A stretch of DNA of 64,000 nt from Pseudomonadota bacterium (GTDB taxonomy: Bacteria > Pseudomonadota > Gammaproteobacteria > Burkholderiales > Rhodocyclaceae). Positions 40,991-50,568 of this stretch are shown here, in pieces; positions within the stretch are counted from its first letter, which is position 1; the number at the start of each line of letters is the position of its first letter. Below the pieces are notes generated by a model. That model was not told the origin of the DNA. It made no database searches and saw only the letters and a program-made list of their open reading frames with translations. The position numbers and the translations under genes are program-made. The stretch lies in contig JAGTRW010000005.1 in the NCBI GenBank assembly GCA_018262095.1, forward strand, positions 62,001-126,000, in the 5' to 3' direction.

Positions 40991-43407
40991 AGCGCGAAGA
41001 TGCCGTGGGCACTGATGAAAGCGCCGAGCGCATTCGCGTGCGCGGCATCGTGCAGGGCGTCGGTTTTCGCCCGATGGTCTGGCATCTGGCGCGCGAACAC
41101 CGGCTGCGCGGCTCGGTGTGCAACGACGGCGACGGCGTCGCGATCGTCGTTTGCGGCGCGGCGGTAGCGCTCGCCGCTTTCGTCGATGAGTTGCCCGGCC
41201 GCTCGCCGCCGCTTGCCCGGATCGACGTGGTCGAACGCGAGCGGCTTGCCGAGCTGCCGCCCGAGGCTGATTTTCGCATCGTCGAAAGCGGTACCGGCAG
41301 CGTGCACACCGGCGTCGCCGCCGACGCCGCGGCCTGTCCGGCGTGTCTTTCCGAAATCGAGGATCCGCTGGCGCAGCGTTTCCGCTATCCATTTACCAAT
41401 TGCACCCATTGCGGTCCGCGTCTGACGATTGTCGAGGCGATTCCCTACGATCGTGCAGCGACGACCATGCGCGGTTTCGCGCTGTGCCCCGCTTGCGCCG
41501 CCGAATACGATGACCCGCGCGACCGCCGCTTTCACGCTCAGCCGATCGCCTGCCCCGCTTGCGGGCCGCGCGTCTGGCTGGCCAGCGCCGCGGGTAATGT
41601 GCTCGGTGGCGATGAATTGGCGGGGCTCGATGCGCTCGACGCGGTCGACGCTGCGTGTACGCTGATCCAGCGCGGCTTGATCGTCGCCATCAAGGGCCTC
41701 GGCGGTTTTCAGCTCGCCTGTGACGCGGGTAACGATGAGGCGGTCGCCACCTTGCGTGCGCGCAAGAAACGCGAACGCAAGCCCTTCGCGTTGATGGCGC
41801 GCGACCTCGACGTGATGCGTCGCTACGGCCGGATCGACGACGCGCAGGCGGCGCTGCTGCAAAGTCCGGCGGCACCGATCGTCATCGTCGATGTTGCGCC
41901 CGACGCGCCGGCGCGCGTCGCCGCTTCGGTCGCGCCGGGGATCGCGAGCCTGGGCTTGATGTTGCCCAACACGCCGCTGCACCATCTGCTGCTGCAGCGC
42001 ATGGGGCGGCCGATCGTGCTGACCAGCGGCAATCTTTGCGACGAACCGCAGTGCATAGCCAACGACGACGCGCAGGTCAGGCTCGGTGCCATCGCCGACT
42101 ATTTCCTGCTGCACGATCGCGCCATCGCGCGCCGCGTCGATGACTCGGTAGTGCGCGTGATGGCCGGCGCACCGCGCTTGCTGCGCCGCGCGCGCGGCTA
42201 CGCGCCGACGCCGCTGCCGCTCGCCGCGGGCTTTGCTGCGGCGCCGCCGGTGCTGGCGCTCGGCGGCGAACTCAAGAACACCTTCTGTCTGCTGCGCGAC
42301 GGACAGGCCGTCTTGTCTCAGCATATCGGCGACCTTGCCGACGCCGCGTGTCATGCGGACTATCTGCGCGCGATCGAAAGTTACCGGCAACTCTTCGCGT
42401 TTGTTCCGCGTCGAATCACCGTCGACCTTCACCCCGAGTACCTGTCGCGCAAGCTCGGCCTGGACATGGCGCAAGCGCAGGGCCTGGGGCTCGACGAAGT
42501 CCAGCACCATCACGCGCACCTTGCCGCGTGTCTGGCCGAAAACGGTCAGGCGCCGGATTGCGCGCCGGTGCTCGGCGTCGTTCTCGACGGACTGGGCTAC
42601 GGCGACGATGGGACGCTGTGGGGCGGCGAGTTTCTGCTCGCCGACTATCGGCAGAGCCGGCGGCTCGCGACCTTCAAGCCGGTGGCGATGCTCGGCGGCG
42701 CGCAGGCGATTAGCGAACCGTGGCGCAATACCTACGCGCAGCTGATGGCGACGATGGGCTGGGCGCGCTTTGCCGCCGACTTCGGTGCGCTGGACCTGTG
42801 TACTTTCCTCGCCGGCAAGCCGCGTGCGCTGCTCGACGCGATGCTCGCCAAGGGACTCAACAGCCCGCCGGCGAGCTCGGCCGGCCGCCTGTTCGACGCG
42901 GTCGCCGCGGCGGCCGGCGTCTGTCGCGAGCGCGCCGGGTACGAGGGGCAGGCGGCGATTGAATTCGAGGCGCTGGTCGACGCGCGCGCGCTGGCCGAGG
43001 CAGACGAGCTGGCGTATCGCTTTTCGATCGATCGACCGGCCAGCGGTTTGCCGCAGATCGATCCGTCGTCGATGTGGCCGGCGCTGCTGCGCGACCTCGT
43101 CGCCGCGACGCCGGTCCCGCTGATCGCCGCGCGTTTCCACAAAGGGCTGGCGATCGTCATCGCGCGCATGGTCTGCGCGCTCTACCGCGACGAGTGCGAC
43201 CAGGATGGCGGTGCGGCGAGAACGGTGGCACTGTCCGGTGGCGTCTTGCAGAACCGCGTGCTGCTCGAACAACTGGTCATGCGGTTCGAACGTCACGGAT
43301 TTACGGTGCTCACTCACCACCAGGTGCCGGCCAACGACGGCGGGCTGGCGCTCGGCCAGGCGGCGATCGCCGCGGCGCGGGCGCTCGCCAATTCAACGCA
43401 AGGATAG
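40987..43407 (+). CDS. hypF: Carbamoyltransferase HypF
   Basis: HypF makes the carbamoyl group that becomes the cyanide ligands of the NiFe site. The 806-residue protein has an acylphosphatase domain (GIVQGVGFRPMVW near residue 20), two zinc fingers (CPACLSEIED with CTHCGPR; CPACAAEYDD with CPACGPR), a YrdC-like domain (about 205-385) and a Kae1-like domain (VQHHHAHLAACLAENG near 500, SGGVLQNRVL near 750). Its start overlaps the upstream gene by 4 bases. Confidence 0.95.
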   Translation: MKREDAVGTDESAERIRVRGIVQGVGFRPMVWHLAREHRLRGSVCNDGDGVAIVVCGAAVALAAFVDELPGRSPPLARIDVVERERLAELPPEADFRIVESGTGSVHTGVAADAAACPACLSEIEDPLAQRFRYPFTNCTHCGPRLTIVEAIPYDRAATTMRGFALCPACAAEYDDPRDRRFHAQPIACPACGPRVWLASAAGNVLGGDELAGLDALDAVDAACTLIQRGLIVAIKGLGGFQLACDAGNDEAVATLRARKKRERKPFALMARDLDVMRRYGRIDDAQAALLQSPAAPIVIVDVAPDAPARVAASVAPGIASLGLMLPNTPLHHLLLQRMGRPIVLTSGNLCDEPQCIANDDAQVRLGAIADYFLLHDRAIARRVDDSVVRVMAGAPRLLRRARGYAPTPLPLAAGFAAAPPVLALGGELKNTFCLLRDGQAVLSQHIGDLADAACHADYLRAIESYRQLFAFVPRRITVDLHPEYLSRKLGLDMAQAQGLGLDEVQHHHAHLAACLAENGQAPDCAPVLGVVLDGLGYGDDGTLWGGEFLLADYRQSRRLATFKPVAMLGGAQAISEPWRNTYAQLMATMGWARFAADFGALDLCTFLAGKPRALLDAMLAKGLNSPPASSAGRLFDAVAAAAGVCRERAGYEGQAAIEFEALVDARALAEADELAYRFSIDRPASGLPQIDPSSMWPALLRDLVAATPVPLIAARFHKGLAIVIARMVCALYRDECDQDGGAARTVALSGGVLQNRVLLEQLVMRFERHGFTVLTHHQVPANDGGLALGQAAIAAARALANSTQG

Positions 43408-43416
43408 GAGAACAGC

Positions 43417-43716
43417 ATGTGCTTGGGGATACCCGGACAAATCGTCGAAATTGTTGAAGGCGTCGACGCGGCGGGCAAGCTCGCGATAGTCGACGTCGGC
43501 GGCGTCAGGCGCGAGGTCAACATCGCCTTCATCGTCGACAAGGAGCATACGGTCGCCGATTGCGTCGGCGACTGGGTGCTCGTCCATGTCGGCTTCGCCA
43601 TGGTGCGCATCGACGAGGGCGAAGCGGCTGCGACGCTGGCGCTGCTGCGCGAGATGGGCGAGTACCAGACCGAGATCGACAGCATGCAAACGTCGGCGGC
43701 GGGAAATCCGGCATGA
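43417..43716 (+). CDS. hypC: Hydrogenase assembly chaperone HypC
   Basis: A 99-residue chaperone beginning MCLGIPGQI, with the essential N-terminal cysteine after the initiator Met. It carries the Fe(CN)2CO unit with HypD to the large subunit. Only one hypC-like gene is seen. Its stop overlaps hypD by 4 bases. Confidence 0.95.
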   Translation: MCLGIPGQIVEIVEGVDAAGKLAIVDVGGVRREVNIAFIVDKEHTVADCVGDWVLVHVGFAMVRIDEGEAAATLALLREMGEYQTEIDSMQTSAAGNPA

Positions 43717-44876
43717 AGTACGTCGACGAATTCCGCGATCCGGGCAAGGCGCTAGCGCTGTCGCGCGAGATCCACGCGCTCACCGCGACCATCGCGCGCG
43801 CCAAGCGGCAGCCCCTGCAGATCATGGAGGTCTGCGGCGGCCACACGCACTCGATCTTCCGTTACGGCGTCACGCAGTTTCTGCCCGACGAAATCGAGTT
43901 CGTGCACGGTCCGGGCTGCCCGGTCTGCGTGCTGCCGATGGGCCGCGTCGACGATTGCGTCGCGCTCGCCGAACGGCCCGAGGTGATCTTCACCACCTTC
44001 GGCGACGCCATGCGCGTCCCCGGATCGAAGAAGAGCCTGCTCAAGGCCAAGGCCGACGGCGCCGACGTGCGCATGGTTTATTCGCCGCTCGACGCGCTCG
44101 CCTTGGCGCGCCAGAATCCCGAACGTGAAGTGATCTTCTTCGGCCTCGGCTTCGAGACGACGATGCCGAGCACGGCGATGACGGTGCTGCAGGCCGATGC
44201 CCAAAACGTCAGCAACTTCTCGCTGTTCTGCAACCACATCACGATCATCCCGACGATCAAGGCCATCCTCGATGAACCCGATCTGCGCCTCGACGGTTTC
44301 CTCGGGCCGGGCCACGTCAGCATGGTGATCGGCAGTGCCGCCTACGACTTCATCGCGCGCGACTACGGCAAACCGATCACCATCGCCGGTTTCGAGCCGC
44401 TCGACGTGCTGCAGTCGGTGTGGATGGTCGTCAAGCAGATCGCCGAGGGCCGTGCGCAGGTCGAGAACCAGTACGCACGCGTCGTTCCGCGCGACGGCAA
44501 CAAGGTCGCGCTGGCGGCGGTCGCCGAGGTCTTCGAGCTGCGCGAATTCTTCGAGTGGCGCGGCCTGGGATCGATAGCCCATTCGGGGGTGCGCGTTCGC
44601 GAGCGCTACGCTGCGTTCGACGCCGAGCGCAAATTTGCCTTGCCCAACCTCAGAATCGCCGACCCGCAGTCGTGCCAGTGCGGCGAAGTGCTCAAGGGTC
44701 AGCTCAAGCCGCAGCAATGCAAGATATTCGGCACGGCGTGCACGCCACAGACGCCGCTCGGCGCGCTGATGGTGTCGACCGAAGGCGCCTGCGCCGCCTT
44801 CTACAACTACGGACGGATCGATACTTCTGGCCTGTCCGCCAGCAAAGCGACCAAGGAAGACCAGCATGGACGATAA
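43713..44876 (+). CDS. hypD: Hydrogenase formation protein HypD
   Basis: A 387-residue scaffold for the Fe(CN)2CO group with one [4Fe-4S] cluster. Conserved motifs are EVCGGHTHSIFRYG near residue 37, GPGCPVCVLP near residue 66 and CQCGEVLKG near residue 323. The ATG at 43713 is coupled to hypC. The long frame before it is inside hypC. Confidence 0.95.
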   Translation: MKYVDEFRDPGKALALSREIHALTATIARAKRQPLQIMEVCGGHTHSIFRYGVTQFLPDEIEFVHGPGCPVCVLPMGRVDDCVALAERPEVIFTTFGDAMRVPGSKKSLLKAKADGADVRMVYSPLDALALARQNPEREVIFFGLGFETTMPSTAMTVLQADAQNVSNFSLFCNHITIIPTIKAILDEPDLRLDGFLGPGHVSMVIGSAAYDFIARDYGKPITIAGFEPLDVLQSVWMVVKQIAEGRAQVENQYARVVPRDGNKVALAAVAEVFELREFFEWRGLGSIAHSGVRVRERYAAFDAERKFALPNLRIADPQSCQCGEVLKGQLKPQQCKIFGTACTPQTPLGALMVSTEGACAAFYNYGRIDTSGLSASKATKEDQHGR

Positions 44877-45924
44877 GAGCAGACGGCGCGTGCGCACGCT
44901 GCGCGAGAGTCACGTCAATCTGTCGCACGGCAGCGGCGGCAAGGCGATGCGCGATCTGATCGAAGACGTCTTCGTCGCCGCCTTCGACAACCCGCAACTG
45001 GCGGCGATGGAGGATCAGGCCGTTTTTCCTTTTGCCGAGCTCGCGTTGCACGGCGACCGTCTGGCGTTCACCACCGATACCTTCGTCGTCGATCCGCTGT
45101 TCTTTGCGGGCGGCGACATCGGCACGCTGGCCGTCGCCGGCACCGTCAACGACCTGGCGATGAGCGGCGCGCGGCCGCTCTACCTCTCTTGTGCGATGGT
45201 GCTCGAAGAGGGCCTGTCGATCGAGGTTCTGCGGCGCGTCGTCGCCAGCATGCAGCGCACCGCGCAACTGGCCGGCGTGACCATCGTCACCGGCGACACC
45301 AAGGTCGTCGAGCGTGGCGCGGCCGACAAGCTGTTCATCAATACCGCCGGCGTCGGCGTGGTGCCTGCGGGCGTATCGATTTCGGCGGCCAATGCCCGCG
45401 TCGGCGACGCAGTGATCATCAACGGCACGCTCGGTGATCACGGCACGGCGATCCTGATCGCGCGCAACCAGCTTGGAGTGAGCTGCGACGTGGCGAGCGA
45501 CTGCCAGCCGCTCGCCGGCCTGGTCGCGGCGATGCTCGCCGCCTGTCCCGACATCCATTGCCTGCGCGACGCGACGCGCGGCGGCGTGGCCACCGTGCTC
45601 AACGAATTCGCCGAAAGCTCGAACGTCGCGATTCGCATCGACGAGGATGCGCTGCCGCTGCGCGAAGAGGTCCGCGGCGCCTGCGAAATCCTCGGGCTCG
45701 ACCCGCTTTACCTAGCCAACGAAGGCAAGCTGATCGCCATCGTCCCCGGCGAGCACGCTAGCGCGGTATTGGCGGCGATGCGCGCGCATCCGGCCGGAGA
45801 ATGTGCGGCGATCATCGGCGAGGTCTGCGCCGCGCCGGCAGGAACGGTCGTACTCAACACCTGCTTCGGCGGCCAGCGCATCGTCGACATGCTGGTCGGC
45901 GAGCAGCTGCCGCGCATCTGCTAG
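44866..45924 (+). CDS. hypE: Hydrogenase expression/formation protein HypE
   Basis: A 352-residue ATP-dependent dehydratase that turns the carbamoyl group on its C-terminal cysteine into thiocyanate. The chain ends PRIC, with the essential Cys last. N-terminal VNLSHGSGGKAMRDLI is typical. It overlaps hypD by 11 bases. Its TAG stop is also the first three bases of the MITE-like element at 45922-46110, so the insertion left the C-terminal cysteine in place. Confidence 0.95.
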   Translation: MDDKSRRRVRTLRESHVNLSHGSGGKAMRDLIEDVFVAAFDNPQLAAMEDQAVFPFAELALHGDRLAFTTDTFVVDPLFFAGGDIGTLAVAGTVNDLAMSGARPLYLSCAMVLEEGLSIEVLRRVVASMQRTAQLAGVTIVTGDTKVVERGAADKLFINTAGVGVVPAGVSISAANARVGDAVIINGTLGDHGTAILIARNQLGVSCDVASDCQPLAGLVAAMLAACPDIHCLRDATRGGVATVLNEFAESSNVAIRIDEDALPLREEVRGACEILGLDPLYLANEGKLIAIVPGEHASAVLAAMRAHPAGECAAIIGEVCAAPAGTVVLNTCFGGQRIVDMLVGEQLPRIC

Positions 45925-46110
45925 TGGTCTGCTTGGTAAGTTGTTGAACTGGATGAAAACGATGAATTTCGCTCTGTGGCTAGGCGCGAACCGGAGCCAT
46001 AGCCGTAGCTATGGCGAGGATGAGCAACAACGCCACGGAGTGAAAGGCGCGTTTTCATCCCACAGGGATTTCCGTTGGTCATGTTCGATTATTTGCCAAG
46101 CAGACCACTA
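45922..46110. mobile_element. 189-bp MITE-like element with terminal inverted repeats
   Basis: The ends are TAGTGGTCTGCTTGGTAA (45922-45939) and TTGCCAAGCAGACCACTA (46093-46110), inverted repeats that match at 17 of 18 positions. Inside is a second inverted pair (GGATGAAAACG and CGTTTTCATCC) and a central perfect hairpin GCCATAGC-CGTA-GCTATGGC. No transposase is encoded; a short internal frame looks non-coding. Each end provides the TAG stop of the gene it faces, hypE on the plus strand and the lapA-like gene on the minus strand. With its stems it may act as a bidirectional terminator. Confidence 0.75.
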
Positions 46111-46506
46111 GGTGGCTGGCGGCTTCTCTTCGTCGTCGCCAGCGAGCAGTGTGCGCAGGCCGACATAGGGCTTGGCTGGCGGCTCGACTGCGGTGGCAGT
46201 CGGCGTCAGCCGCTCGAGTTCGGCGGCGAGAACGGCGTTGCGCGCTTGTTGTTGGGCGGCTTCGCGTTCGAGTTCGGCGACCTGGCGGCGCAGACGGCTT
46301 GCCGACCATTGCCCGCGAATCACCGACGGCGTAGACACCAGTCCGGTGATCAGTACGCCAAGGCCGACGGCGACCAGCAGCACGACGGCGAGCGATCCCT
46401 CGAAGTTCCAGAACGCCAGCGTGACGACGACGGCTGAGTTGTTCTGTAGCGCGAAAACGACGGCGCCGATGGCGAAGACGATTCCGGCAATCAACATGAG
46501 TTGCAT
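46108..46506 (-). CDS. LapA-domain (DUF1049) membrane protein
   Basis: A 132-residue inner-membrane protein with two membrane segments (about residues 3-20 and 38-60), then a cytosolic coiled coil (residues 70-95, Ala/Glu/Arg-rich) and a Pro-rich end. This is the LapA/YciS layout linked to lipopolysaccharide assembly. Its stop codon is provided by the MITE-like element, so the C-terminal residues may differ from relatives. Confidence 0.8.
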   Translation of the reverse strand: MQLMLIAGIVFAIGAVVFALQNNSAVVVTLAFWNFEGSLAVVLLVAVGLGVLITGLVSTPSVIRGQWSASRLRRQVAELEREAAQQQARNAVLAAELERLTPTATAVEPPAKPYVGLRTLLAGDDEEKPPAT

Positions 46507-46616
46507 TTTTGTTCTCCTGGTTGGGTCCTTGGGCTCGCGGCCTTCAGTCGGTTTCCGCAGCGACCGTGAAAGTTTAGATCATCGTGCGCAAAAATCTGTT
46601 CGTCAGCGCACCTTGG

Positions 46617-47303
46617 CTAACGGCTGTGCAGCAGTGCGCGCTTGAACGACAGCACGTGATTCTCGACCGCGGTGACGACCGCAGCGGCGTCGCCGCGCGT
46701 CAGCGCGTCGATGATCAGCCGATGTTCGGCCTGAACTTCGGCGAGATGGCCTTCGGCGGCCAGTGAAATCGTCCAGAAGCGCTGCGTTCGCGCATGCAGC
46801 ACCTTGAGAATTTCGGTCAGGATCTGGTTGCGCGCGGTCAGCGCGATCTGCTCGTGAAACAGTCGGTCGGTGTTGATCACCTGGTCCATGTCACGGCGCA
46901 GCACCGCGTCGTCGAAGCGCTGTGCCAGGCTGGCGAGCTGTTCGAGGTCGCTGCTGGTGATCCTGGCGGCCGCCAGGCGCGCGCACAGGCTCTCATTGGC
47001 CAGACGCACGTCGATCAGTTCGAGCGCGCTGTCGATCGACAGCGGCGCGACCATCACCCCCTTGCGCGGAATGATCTGGACCAGGCCCTCGTTCGACAGG
47101 CGGTGCAGCGCGTGATTGATCGGCGTGCGGCCGAAAGCCAGCTCTTTCATCAGGTTGGCGGTGTTGAGGTAGTCGCCCGGCTTGTAGGCCAGGGTGGTCA
47201 CTCTCTCCTTGAGTTGGGTGTAGGCGAGTTCGTTCTGCGACAGGCCCTGCAATCGTCCTTTTTTTGGCGGAATCTTTCGGCTGGGTCTTACTGGTTTTGT
47301 CAA
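46617..47303 (-). CDS. GntR-family (FadR subgroup) transcriptional regulator
   Basis: About 228 residues: an N-terminal winged helix (about 20-80, with LNTANLMKELAFGRTPINHA and RKGVMVAPL) and a C-terminal helical FCD ligand-binding domain (about 90-220). The likely start is a TTG at 47303 behind AAGGGG; the frame extends to 47498 without a site. It is divergent from the TRAP transporter genes and probably controls them through the palindrome at 47407-47422. The effector would be the TRAP substrate or its product. Confidence 0.8.
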   Translation of the reverse strand: MTKPVRPSRKIPPKKGRLQGLSQNELAYTQLKERVTTLAYKPGDYLNTANLMKELAFGRTPINHALHRLSNEGLVQIIPRKGVMVAPLSIDSALELIDVRLANESLCARLAAARITSSDLEQLASLAQRFDDAVLRRDMDQVINTDRLFHEQIALTARNQILTEILKVLHARTQRFWTISLAAEGHLAEVQAEHRLIIDALTRGDAAAVVTAVENHVLSFKRALLHSR

Positions 47304-47375
47304 AGCACACCCCTTGCAGCGTTTTATTTGGCCAGGCGAACACTCTGGATCGCGCCGGGAGCCCGAGAAAGCGGC

Positions 47376-47422
47376 TTGACATAGTATAAACCGCATGTTA
47401 AAAATGCAGTGAAATTTCACTG
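47376..47422 (+). promoter_or_regulatory. Promoter and palindromic operator of the TRAP operon
   Basis: TTGACA (47376-47381), 17 bp, TAAAAA (47399-47404) form a good promoter. Directly downstream lies a perfect 16-bp palindrome, CAGTGAAATTTCACTG (47407-47422), at about the transcription start. A GntR protein bound there would block transcription. The leader to 47504 is about 90 bases. Nothing else is seen in the 200-bp gap. Confidence 0.6.
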
Positions 47423-47503
47423 TTCTTTCAGTAGCTGCGTGCCACGGGAATAACGGGAATCCGTGGTTCGACCCTAAACCCCGTTGATAAGGAACCAACC
47501 GTC

Positions 47504-48550
47504 ATGAACAAGCGCTTTGTTTTTACCGCGGCTCTGGCCGCGCTGCTGAGTTTCTCCGTCCATGCGCAAACGCTGCCGCGTACCCAGCTCAAGGTAGTTG
47601 GTGGCCTGAGCAATCTGTCAGCTTACAACGACTACGAAAAGCCGTTCTGGACCAAGGTCGTGCCGACGCTGTCGAACGGTCAGGTTACCGCCGAGATCAA
47701 GGGTTTCAACGAGATGGGGCTCAAGGGGCCCGAGTTGCTGCGCTTGATGTCGCAGGGCGTGGTCGAGTTCGGCACGGCGACGCTGTCGTATTTCTCGAGC
47801 GACAATCCGATCAACGAGGCGGTCGACCTCGCCGGTTTGGCGCCCGACGCCAAGACCGCGCGCGCCGTGGTCGATGCTTTCGCCCCGGTTTACGCCAAGT
47901 TTTACGGGCCGGGATCGGGAATCAAGATTCTCGGCATGTCGCCGTATCCGGCGCAGGTGCTGTTCTGCAACGCCGAGATCAAGAGCCTGGCCGACGTCAA
48001 GGGCAAAAAGGTACGCACCAGCAGCCGCACCCAGGCCGAGTTCATCGAGGCGCTCGGCGGGTCGGGCGTCACGCTGGCGTTCGGCGAAGTCGTTCCGGCG
48101 ATGCAGAACAAGGTCATCGACTGCGCGATCACCGGCTCGCTGTCGGGCTATTCGGCCAAGTGGTTCGAGGTCGCGACGCACCTCTACGCGCTGCCGATCA
48201 ACTGGAACTCGCAGATCCACGGCGTCAACCAGAAGGCTTGGAACAAGATCGATCCGAAGGTGCAGGCCTTCCTGCAGACCAATATCACGTCGATGATCGA
48301 CAATATGTGGGACGCTGCCGCGGCGCAGACGCAGCAAGGCTACGACTGCAATTCAGGAGCGGCCGCCTGTACGCTGCCGGTCAAGGGCAAGATGGTCATC
48401 GTTCAGCCGACGGCGGCCGATCGCGTGCTGCTCAAGAAGCTGATGCAGGAGATCGTGCTGCCCAAGTGGGCGGCGCGCTGTTCGGCGACCTGTGTGCAGG
48501 ACTTCAACGCGACGATCGGCAAGGCGGTCGGCATGACCGCCAAGAAGTAA
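47504..48550 (+). CDS. TRAP transporter substrate-binding protein (DctP family)
   Basis: A 348-residue periplasmic binding protein with signal peptide MNKRFVFTAALAALLSFSVH cleaved after HA. It has the DctP region AGLAPDAKTARAVVDAFAPV and the conserved Arg in KKVRTSSRTQAEFIEALGG that binds a substrate carboxylate. Three cysteines near the C-terminal end (CNSGAAAC and CSATC) could form disulfides. The substrate is probably an organic acid. Confidence 0.88.
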   Translation: MNKRFVFTAALAALLSFSVHAQTLPRTQLKVVGGLSNLSAYNDYEKPFWTKVVPTLSNGQVTAEIKGFNEMGLKGPELLRLMSQGVVEFGTATLSYFSSDNPINEAVDLAGLAPDAKTARAVVDAFAPVYAKFYGPGSGIKILGMSPYPAQVLFCNAEIKSLADVKGKKVRTSSRTQAEFIEALGGSGVTLAFGEVVPAMQNKVIDCAITGSLSGYSAKWFEVATHLYALPINWNSQIHGVNQKAWNKIDPKVQAFLQTNITSMIDNMWDAAAAQTQQGYDCNSGAAACTLPVKGKMVIVQPTAADRVLLKKLMQEIVLPKWAARCSATCVQDFNATIGKAVGMTAKK

Positions 48551-48624
48551 AGCCCGGCGCGCGCCACCGAAAGCGGCGGCGCGCGTCAGCGGATCAACCC
48601 ATGTCACACCCACGAGGGATACTC

Positions 48625-49242
48625 ATGTCTGCTTCTCCTCCGGCCGTTCTCGGCCGTCTGTTGCGCAGCGCTGAAAAGCTGTCGCTTGGTGCCGTCTGGT
48701 GCGGCGGCGCGCTGACGCTGGCCAGCGTCTTCCTGATCGGCTTCGACGTCGTTGCGCGCAAGTTCTTCGGGTTCACCACCGGCGGCGCCGACGAGTTGTC
48801 GGGCTACGCCTTCGCGATCAGCACTTCGTGGGCGCTGGCCTTCGTCGTTCTGCAGCGCGGCAACGTCCGCGTCGACGTGCTCTATCAATTGCTGCCGGTC
48901 CGCGTCGCGGCGCTGCTCGATTGGATCTCGCTGGTCGCGCTGGCGGTCTTCATGGTGATCCTGACCTACTACGCGTCGTTTGTCGCGGAAACCTCGTGGC
49001 TGCAAAGTTCAGCGGCCAACACGCCACTCGGCACGCCGCTATGGGTGCCGCAGGGACTGTGGGTGATCGGTCTGGCGTGGATGTGCGTGGTGCTCACGCT
49101 GATGCTGATCCGCGCGTCGACCGCGCTGGTCACCGGCGACCTGGCGACGATCAAGGTGCTGTGCGGCGTGCGCTCGTCGGAAGAGGAAGCGCTCGACGAG
49201 GCGACCGCCGGCGAGCGAATGGTTCGGGGAGAAATCGCATGA
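48625..49242 (+). CDS. TRAP transporter small permease (DctQ family)
   Basis: A 205-residue membrane protein with four hydrophobic segments, as usual for DctQ. The motif VARKFFGFTTGGADELSGYAF near residue 40 is conserved in the family. The ATG at 48625 has a GAGGGAT site; another ATG at 48601 is possible. Its stop overlaps the large permease start by 4 bases. Confidence 0.85.
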   Translation: MSASPPAVLGRLLRSAEKLSLGAVWCGGALTLASVFLIGFDVVARKFFGFTTGGADELSGYAFAISTSWALAFVVLQRGNVRVDVLYQLLPVRVAALLDWISLVALAVFMVILTYYASFVAETSWLQSSAANTPLGTPLWVPQGLWVIGLAWMCVVLTLMLIRASTALVTGDLATIKVLCGVRSSEEEALDEATAGERMVRGEIA

Positions 49243-50525
49243 TCGCCACCGCGATGGTTCTGCTGCTGGTGCTGATCGGCCTCTCGATTCCGGTCGGCGC
49301 CGCGCTCGGCGTGCTCGGGCTGCTGCTCGATCCGCTCTTTTCGATGCTGCCGCTGACGCGAGCGATCGGCGAACTGGCGTGGAGTTCGAACACCGAGTTC
49401 CTGCTCGTCGCCATCCCGCTGTTCATCATGCTCGGCGAGATCCTGTTGCGCGCCGGCATCGCCGAAAGCATGTACGGCGCCATGAGCCTGTGGCTGTCGT
49501 GGCTTCCGGGCGGGCTGATGCACGCCAACATCGGCGCTTCGACGCTGTTCGCCGCGACCTCGGGGTCGAGCGTCGCCACCGCGGCGACGGTCGGCACCGT
49601 CGCCATTCCACAGATCAAGCGTTACGGTTACAACGAGCCCTTGTTCTTGGGCAGCATCGCGGCGGGCGGGACGCTCGGCATCCTGATCCCGCCGTCGATC
49701 AACCTGGTGATCTACGGCGTGCTGACCAACTCTTCGGTGCCGCAACTCTATCTCGCCGGTTTCATCCCCGGCTTCGCGCTCGCCGCGTTGTTCATGCTGA
49801 CCGTCATTGTCGCCTGTGTGCTCAAACCGGAATGGGGCGGCCAGCGGATCAGTGCGACCTGGGGCGAGCGTTTCGCCAGCCTCAAGCATCTGTTGCCGCC
49901 GCTGTTCATCTTCCTGATGGTCGTCGGTTCGATCTACGCCGGCCTGGCGACGCCGACCGAGGCTGCGGCGCTCGGCGTGCTCGGCGCGCTCGGGCTGGCG
50001 GCGAGTTTCCGGCGCTTGTCGCTGCGCATGCTGCGCGAGGCGGTCGAAGGCACCATGCGCGCAACCGCGATGATCATGCTGATCGTCATCGCTGCGGGCT
50101 TTTTGAACTTCGTGATGGCGGCGACCGGGCTCACCGAATCGCTGACCAGTTCGATCAGCGGCCTCGGGTTGTCGGCGGGCTGGATGCTGCTGGTGGTGGT
50201 GATTTTCTACGTGATCCTCGGCTGCTTCATGGAGACGCTGTCGATGATGATCGTCACCATTCCGATCGTCGCGCCGATTATGACCGCGCTCGGCTACGAC
50301 CCGATCTGGCTGGGCATCGTCATCGTCGTTCTGGTCGAGACGGCGCTGATCACGCCGCCGGTCGGCATGAACCTGTTCGTCGTGCAAAGCCTGCGCAAGG
50401 GCGGTTCGCTCAACGCCGTGATCGTCGGCAGCCTGCCCTTCGTCCTGGCGCTGTTTCTCATGGTGCTGCTGCTCGCGCTGTTTCCCGACCTCGCGTTGTG
50501 GCTGCCGCGCGTGATGGCCGAGTGA
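49239..50525 (+). CDS. TRAP transporter large permease (DctM family)
   Basis: A 428-residue membrane protein with about 12 hydrophobic segments. Family motifs include FAATSGSSVATAATVG near residue 105, GILIPPSINLVIYG near 148 and TEAAALGVLGA near 245. It forms the transport channel with the small permease and uses an ion gradient. Confidence 0.88.
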   Translation: MIATAMVLLLVLIGLSIPVGAALGVLGLLLDPLFSMLPLTRAIGELAWSSNTEFLLVAIPLFIMLGEILLRAGIAESMYGAMSLWLSWLPGGLMHANIGASTLFAATSGSSVATAATVGTVAIPQIKRYGYNEPLFLGSIAAGGTLGILIPPSINLVIYGVLTNSSVPQLYLAGFIPGFALAALFMLTVIVACVLKPEWGGQRISATWGERFASLKHLLPPLFIFLMVVGSIYAGLATPTEAAALGVLGALGLAASFRRLSLRMLREAVEGTMRATAMIMLIVIAAGFLNFVMAATGLTESLTSSISGLGLSAGWMLLVVVIFYVILGCFMETLSMMIVTIPIVAPIMTALGYDPIWLGIVIVVLVETALITPPVGMNLFVVQSLRKGGSLNAVIVGSLPFVLALFLMVLLLALFPDLALWLPRVMAE

Positions 50526-50568
50526 GTCGCCGCATGCTTCAACCAAACCCTATTCGCAGGAGAATTCA

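Noticed and set aside
45955-46110. Short coding frame inside the 189-bp element
   Set aside because: It covers terminal repeats and hairpins, has no protein-like composition, and ends within the right repeat.
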